From positions 1 through 12,208 of the forward strand of contig JACQWN010000053.1 in NCBI GenBank assembly GCA_016209245.1: a stretch of 12,208 bases of DNA, given 5' to 3'. The DNA is from Bacteroidia bacterium. Its GTDB lineage: Bacteria; Bacteroidota; Bacteroidia; Bacteroidales; BM523. Below the pieces are notes generated by a model. It saw only the letters and a program-made list of their open reading frames with translations. It searched no databases and was not told the DNA's origin. How positions within the stretch are numbered: the first letter of the stretch is position 1; each line of letters starts with the position of its first letter. The translations under genes and the position numbers were made by a program. Positions 8,610 to 12,208 of the stretch are shown here, piece by piece.

Positions 8610-8710
8610 GGTTTAATTTTTCTCTTCTAAAAAGTTGCATTAATTACTTGAATTTAGCAAACAAAATTATATTGGGAAGACTTTTTTAATCATTCGCTTG
8701 AAACGACGGT

Positions 8711-9268
8711 TTGGGTAACATCTATCTTACAGGTAGATTTATGGACACACTTTATTATGATGATATAACAATTCCAAGTAATGGCAGCTATGATATTTTT
8801 GTTCTTAAATTGGATGAAAACGGAGATTGTATATGGAGCCTCAGCGCCGGAAATAATCATCCATCAGGCGATTACAGCCGTTCCATTACCCGCTCGCCGG
8901 ATGGAAGTCTTTACATTACCGGCAGGTTTTATGAATATACCTATTTCGGCAATGAATATGTAATGAGTTATGGCAGTGCAGATATGTTTCTTGCTAAAAT
9001 CATGGAAGAACCGGTTTCAGTAATTTATCATAAAACGGAACGCCAAATCGTCATTTATCCCAACCCGGCAAAAAATATATGTAATATTATTTTTCAGGGA
9101 GGCGATATTCAGAAAGCTATGCTTGTAGGTCTCGACGGCAAACCTGTTCTGATAAACGAGGGGTGTAATATCAATAAGATTAATGTGTCGGAAATACCAC
9201 CGGGGGTTTATGTATTAAGGTTATATTCCGAGAATAGCATTTTTTTTGAAAAAATAATAATATTATAA
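8711..9268 (+). pseudogene. 5'-truncated propeller (SBBP-like) protein with T9SS type A C-terminal domain
   Basis: 185 aa remain. The first part shows repeats such as GLGNIYLTGRF, YDIFVLKLDENGDCIWS and PDGSLYITGRF, typical of seven-bladed SBBP-like propeller proteins. Residues about 113-185 form a T9SS type A sorting domain (YPNP at 116-119, then INVSEIPPGVYVLRL and a final EKIIIL). A T9SS cargo needs a signal peptide and this one has none. The frame is closed by TGA at 8699-8701, and the sequence enters directly at a blade motif, with no recognisable propeller code upstream. The only starts are TTG at 8711 or ATG at 8741. I therefore read it as the 3' remnant of a longer gene. Its sorting domain is about 59% identical, without gaps, to that of the gene at 10819. 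Confidence 0.72.
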
Positions 9269-9410
9269 ATGTAACATTATTTCATAGAAATTGTATAAAA
9301 TTTATAGATATGTTTTCATTCCAAAAATAGTTTTATTTATACTGTTGAAGTTACCAAAAAAGTTCTTTAAACTTTAATTTTATTTATTAAATTTTTAAAA
9401 TGGATGTCTT

Positions 9411-10467
9411 ATGAAAAAGCAAATATTACTTTTATTAGTTTTTGTGCTTTATAATTATTTAAGCCCTGCACAGTGGCAGCAAACCAATGGACCTTATGGA
9501 GAAACCATTAACTGTTTTGCCGTGAGCAATAATAATATTTTTGCAGGCACTGAAGGTGAGGGTGTTTTCTTATCAACCGATAATGGAAGCACTTGGATTG
9601 CGGTAAATAATGTTTTAATTTATAAAGTCAAAGCATTAGCCATAAGCGGAACAAATATTTTTGCAGGGACTGCTGGTTCTGGCGTGTTTTTATCAACCAA
9701 TAATGGAGGCAATTGGATTGCGGTAAATAATGGTTTATCAGATTCTAATATTCGGGCTTTAGCTATAAGCGGGACAAATATTTTTGCGGGGACTGATTTT
9801 ATCCACCAACAATGGAAGCAACTGGACTGCTGTCAATAATGGTTTGACAGGTTATACTCTTCAAGTCTGGTCATTAGCGATAAGCGATACAAACATTTTT
9901 GCCGGTACCTGGGATGGCATCTTTCTTTCAACCGTCAATGGAGTCTCCTGGACTACAGTTAATAATGGTTTGCCGGTAAGTACCTTTCCCCGGTCGTTTG
10001 CAGTTTACGGAACAAACATTTTTGCCGGGACTTCTGATGGTAGTGGTGTGTATTTGTCAACCAATAACGGCGGGCTTTGGACTGCGGTAAATGATGGTTT
10101 GCCGTTATACACTCAAGTCGAGTCATTAGCAATAAACTCTACAGATATTTTTGCAGGTACCTGGGGTAGGGGAGTATGGAAGCGCCCCTTATCAGAATTA
10201 GTATCTGTCAATGAAATTTCACAAAATAACGTAATCCGTGTTCTTCCCAACCCGGTAAAAGATAACATTATTATCCAAACTAACATTAAAAATAAATGTA
10301 AAGAATCATTGATTTCAATTTATGATATTCAAGGGCAATTACTTTTGCAGCAACCATTACTGCAAGAAAAAACAGAACTTGATATAAGTAAACTGGCATA
10401 GGGGGTTTATGTGTTGCGTTTGTCAAACGAAAAAGAAGTTTATACAGAAAAAATAATAAAAGAATAA
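9411..10467 (+). pseudogene. Asp-box propeller protein with T9SS type A domain, broken by a frameshift and an in-frame stop
   Basis: The start is intact: MKKQILLLLVFVLYNYLSPAQ is a good signal peptide, split here as MKKQILLLLV and FVLYNYLSPAQ. Six propeller units with FLSTNNGGNW-type Asp-box motifs follow. The frame that begins at 9411 runs to 9839, but the blade pattern leaves it at 9795/9796 and continues in the next frame. Compared with unit 2, unit 3 lacks 14 bases at this point. The second frame continues into a T9SS type A domain (LPNPVKDNIII, DISKLA) and meets TAG at 10399-10401, after which GVYVLRLSNEKEVYTEKIIKE (GVYVLRLSNEK then EVYTEKIIKE) completes the domain to TAA at 10465-10467. 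Two independent lesions argue for a dead gene rather than a sequencing error. If intact it would be a secreted surface propeller of about 350 aa. Confidence 0.82.
9513..10190 (+). repeat. Six tandem Asp-box (BNR-like) propeller units of about 123 bp
   Basis: Units start at 9513, 9633, 9756, 9871, 9994 and 10123, with lengths of 120, 123, 115, 123 and 129 bases and a partial sixth. Each encodes ALAISGTNIFAGT, then GVFLSTNNG.W, then AVNNGL. Unit 3, at 115 bases, is the only one not a multiple of three; it shows the frameshift. Parts such as ACAAATATTTTTGC are nearly identical between units at the DNA level, so slippage or recombination between units could have caused the deletion. Confidence 0.8.
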
Positions 10468-10672
10468 TTATTAACCTTAAAATTAATTTACTATGAAATC
10501 AAAATTAATTTTATTAACGGTGATATTTATATCATTTGCAATGGTATCTGTTACACAGGTTCAACATGTTCCTTATGACCGTCCTCATTGGTAAACCGGG
10601 AAACTTTATCTGAAAATAAAGGATAATTCAAATGTTGATTTGGCAGCCTTTCCGATTATTACTTTAGATACT
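10468..10672 (+). repeat. Direct repeat copy A: leader and 5' end of a subtilase gene
   Basis: It matches 11827-12030. Both copies begin directly after the stop codon of a T9SS cargo gene with TTATTAACCTTAAAATT. Over the 180 coding bases I count 24 mismatches and no gap, about 87% identity. The match ends abruptly after ATTACTTTAGATA near 10672. Confidence 0.8.
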
Positions 10673-10702
10673 GAAAAAATCTACTTTATGCGTCGTTTTT
10701 AA
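10493..10702 (+). pseudogene. Fragment of an S8 (subtilisin-like) peptidase gene: signal peptide and start of prodomain only
   Basis: ATG at 10493 opens a good signal peptide (MKSKLILLTVIFISFAMVS) followed by VTQVQHVPYDRPHW. TAA at 10592-10594 then ends the frame, where the second copy has CAA. Past this stop the frame still reads TGKLYLKIKDNSNVDLAAFP, the start of the prodomain seen in copy B. Homology stops near 10672, and after about ten unrelated codons the frame ends at 10702. The catalytic domain is missing. It lies 25 bases after the broken propeller gene, the position that copy B holds behind the gene at 10819. Confidence 0.78.
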
Positions 10703-10818
10703 AAAATACTTTTTTATAACAACTTATACAAAGAGTAAATAAAATTTATTGAAGACAACTTATTAAAATAAGAAACGTCTATAATATTATAGAAATACAA
10801 AATTGAAAGAAAATTATT

Positions 10819-11826
10819 ATGAAAAAATTATTATTAGTCGTTATTTTGATTACTTGTGCTTTTAAAATAAATGCACAAATTCAATCCAGTTGTACTGTTC
10901 CAACTGTTTTACAAAATTATTATGATGCAGATGTGAAACAATTAGCTCTAAAAAGAATATTTGAACAGCAATCACCATATAAAGATTCGATAATAATTCC
11001 TCAAAATTATCAAGATACAATATGGCAGGGATTAGCTGCTATTTTTAACTTAACATCTATTTCTGAAAGAGATTCTGTCTTTGATAATTATTGTATTCAT
11101 CATGATGCAAGTATTTATTTATTTAACAGTATTTATGTTAAGGTGGATACTTTATACAGTTGGACAACTCAATGGGTGCATATGCAAACAGTTACTGGTT
11201 ATACAGAATTGGATAATTTTATCGCAAATTATGGATTTTCAATCAGTAATTATTGGAATTCATTAAATGTTGCAATTTTAACTACTACTCAAAATATTAA
11301 TTTACTACCCTTCTGTGATAGTATTGAAAGCTATAGCGGGATAGTATATTCTGAAAGAATACCTATGAATGGAGGTGGCAACGAAATAACATATATTAAA
11401 TCAGGAAACATTAGATTTTATTATTTTACACTGGGATTAGGTGATTGCCCATCTGGCTGTACTGAATTTCACTCATTTAGATTTCAAGTACAAAATGATT
11501 GTTCAGTGACTTATTTAGGGATTTATTCTACTGCAACTTATCTCCCAGTTCCGATTAATTGTAATATAACTACAGAAGTAAAAAATGAAAAAGAGAATAT
11601 AAGTTTTAAAATTTATCCCAATCCTGCCGTGAATTTCTGCAATATTATTTTACGGGGAGGTTATATTCAAAAAGCCGAACTGTTAAGTCTCGTCGGCAGA
11701 ACTGTATTGATTAAATACGAAACTAATTTAAATAACTTGGATGTATCAGGCATCCCGGCAGGCATTTACTTTTTAAGATTATATTCAGGTAATGGCATTT
11801 TTAATCAAAAAATTGTAATACAATGA
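10819..11826 (+). CDS. Secreted protein of unknown function with T9SS type A C-terminal sorting domain
   Basis: 335 aa, frame intact. Signal peptide: MKKLLLVVILITCAFKINAQ. Residues about 21-255 are a domain I cannot name; it contains YYFTLGLGDCPSGC with C210 and C214, followed by EFHSFRFQV, a cysteine-rich motif I recall from other Bacteroidota exported proteins. Residues 263-335 are a T9SS type A domain (YPNP at 266-269, LDVSGIPAGIYFLRL, final NQKIVIQ). The protein should cross the outer membrane through the type IX system and lose this tail. The mature part uses mostly A/T-ending codons, while the tail has more G/C-ending ones, which suggests a mosaic gene. It is the only complete cargo gene in the right part and sits between the two subtilase repeats. 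Confidence 0.85.
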   Translation: MKKLLLVVILITCAFKINAQIQSSCTVPTVLQNYYDADVKQLALKRIFEQQSPYKDSIIIPQNYQDTIWQGLAAIFNLTSISERDSVFDNYCIHHDASIYLFNSIYVKVDTLYSWTTQWVHMQTVTGYTELDNFIANYGFSISNYWNSLNVAILTTTQNINLLPFCDSIESYSGIVYSERIPMNGGGNEITYIKSGNIRFYYFTLGLGDCPSGCTEFHSFRFQVQNDCSVTYLGIYSTATYLPVPINCNITTEVKNEKENISFKIYPNPAVNFCNIILRGGYIQKAELLSLVGRTVLIKYETNLNNLDVSGIPAGIYFLRLYSGNGIFNQKIVIQ

Positions 11827-12030
11827 TTATTAACCTTAAAATTTAATAAAATAAAAGCAAAATTATTTTTATTAACGGTGATATTAATATCATTTGAAAT
11901 AGTATCTGTTTCACAGGTTCAACATGTTCCGTCAGGTCGTCCTCTTTGGCAATCCGGGAAACTTTATCTGAAAATAAAGGATATTTCAAATGTTGATGTA
12001 TCCGCTTATCCGGTTATTACTTTAGATAGT
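11827..12030 (+). repeat. Direct repeat copy B: leader and 5' end of a subtilase gene
   Basis: Partner of 10468-10672. It begins right after the TGA at 11824-11826 with the same TTATTAACCTTAAAATT and is one base shorter before the start-codon position. The two copies are spaced 1359 bases apart and enclose gene 10819-11826. Confidence 0.8.
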
Positions 12031-12208
12031 GATAATTCGTTAAAGGATATTTTAACAAAATATGGCGTAACGAATGTTGAAAGACCGTTTGCCGTTTACC
12101 GGAAACCACATTTTGACAGAATCTATAGAATTTTTTTTCCAAACGCGGGTGATATTGACAATTTTATCAGCGAGTTAAAAACTCTTGATTTTGTTGAATA
12201 TGCTGAAA
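11851..12208 (+). CDS. S8 (subtilisin-like) peptidase, N-terminal part, runs off the window; usual start codon lost
   Basis: The frame is open from 11827 to the window end. From 11851 it reads KAKLFLLTVILISFEIVS, SQVQHVPSGRPLWQSGKLYLK, IKDISNVDVSAYPVITLD, then YGVTNVERPFAVYRKP and ISELKTLDFVEYAE. Short, fold-back prodomains of this kind, with LYLKIKD at the front and VEYAE at the end, precede the catalytic domain of secreted Bacteroidota subtilases, which also often carry T9SS tails. The catalytic Asp/His/Ser part lies beyond the window. The codon matching copy A's ATG is ATA (11851-11853). The only in-frame alternative nearby is GTG at 11878, which would leave a very short leader. A glutamate (SFEIVS) also interrupts the hydrophobic core where copy A has alanine. 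It may be a pseudogene or may start poorly. Confidence 0.7.
   Translation, partial: MKAKLFLLTVILISFEIVSVSQVQHVPSGRPLWQSGKLYLKIKDISNVDVSAYPVITLDSDNSLKDILTKYGVTNVERPFAVYRKPHFDRIYRIFFPNAGDIDNFISELKTLDFVEYAE

Noticed and set aside
8591..8710. Missing 5' part of the truncated propeller gene hidden in another frame
   Set aside because: All three forward frames were read; none gives a propeller motif or signal peptide, so the upstream part is absent rather than frameshifted.
10399..10401. TAG inside the propeller gene as a sign of stop-codon recoding
   Set aside because: The other genes end with TAA or TGA and contain no in-frame TAG, and the same gene also carries a frameshift, so ordinary decay explains it better.
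9784..10401. Separate propeller gene starting at 9784
   Set aside because: Its start lies in the middle of a blade and it lacks a signal peptide; it is the continuation of the gene that begins at 9411 after the frameshift.
10778..10793. Perfect 16-base palindrome TCTATAATATTATAGA before the gene at 10819, as an operator
   Set aside because: It is 26 bases before the ATG, a plausible place, but short AT-only palindromes are expected by chance in this very AT-rich gap and nothing else supports it.
11081..11266. Small + strand open frame inside the gene at 10819
   Set aside because: It overlaps an intact secreted-protein gene in another frame and shows no features of its own.

Overview
The window looks like a piece of a Bacteroidota chromosome, probably an uncultured member rich in secreted proteins. 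Four lines of evidence support this: C-terminal sorting domains of the type IX secretion system (T9SS) on several proteins, two TANNTTTG-type promoter elements, no strong Shine-Dalgarno sites, and AT-rich intergenic DNA. All genes are on the + strand. No rRNA, tRNA, CRISPR array, transposase or integrase gene was seen.

Left part (1-6214): one giant secreted protein of 2038 aa. It has a signal peptide, a DUF7948-like N-terminal domain, a propeller-like region, a SprB-like repeat, eleven Ig-like repeats of about 70 aa, PKD-like domains and a gliding-motility (CHU_C, T9SS type B) C-terminus. It is most likely a cell-surface adhesin. The eleven repeats appear to be two copies of a five-repeat block plus one extra unit.

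Middle part (6240-8590): two tandem Uma2-family (PD-(D/E)XK-like) genes one base apart, behind a promoter element that has the same sequence and the same distance to the ATG as that of the giant gene. After them comes a 108-bp near-perfect palindrome built from TACGAA/TTCGTA hexamers and enclosed by a second inverted repeat; this nested element (7513-7689) is the strongest non-coding signal here. Next is a conserved Bacteroidota-type lipoprotein of unknown function.

Right part (8591-12208): a cluster of T9SS cargo genes in decay. It holds a 5'-truncated propeller gene with a type A sorting domain, an Asp-box propeller gene broken by a 14-base deletion and an in-frame TAG, a fragment of a subtilase gene, an intact secreted protein, and the start of a second subtilase copy that runs off the window. 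The two subtilase 5' ends are about 87% identical and carry complementary damage: the first keeps ATG and signal peptide but has a stop codon, the second has an open frame but ATA in place of ATG. They flank the intact gene 10819-11826 as direct repeats, which points to duplication or insertion. No gene-free stretch exceeds 300 bases.
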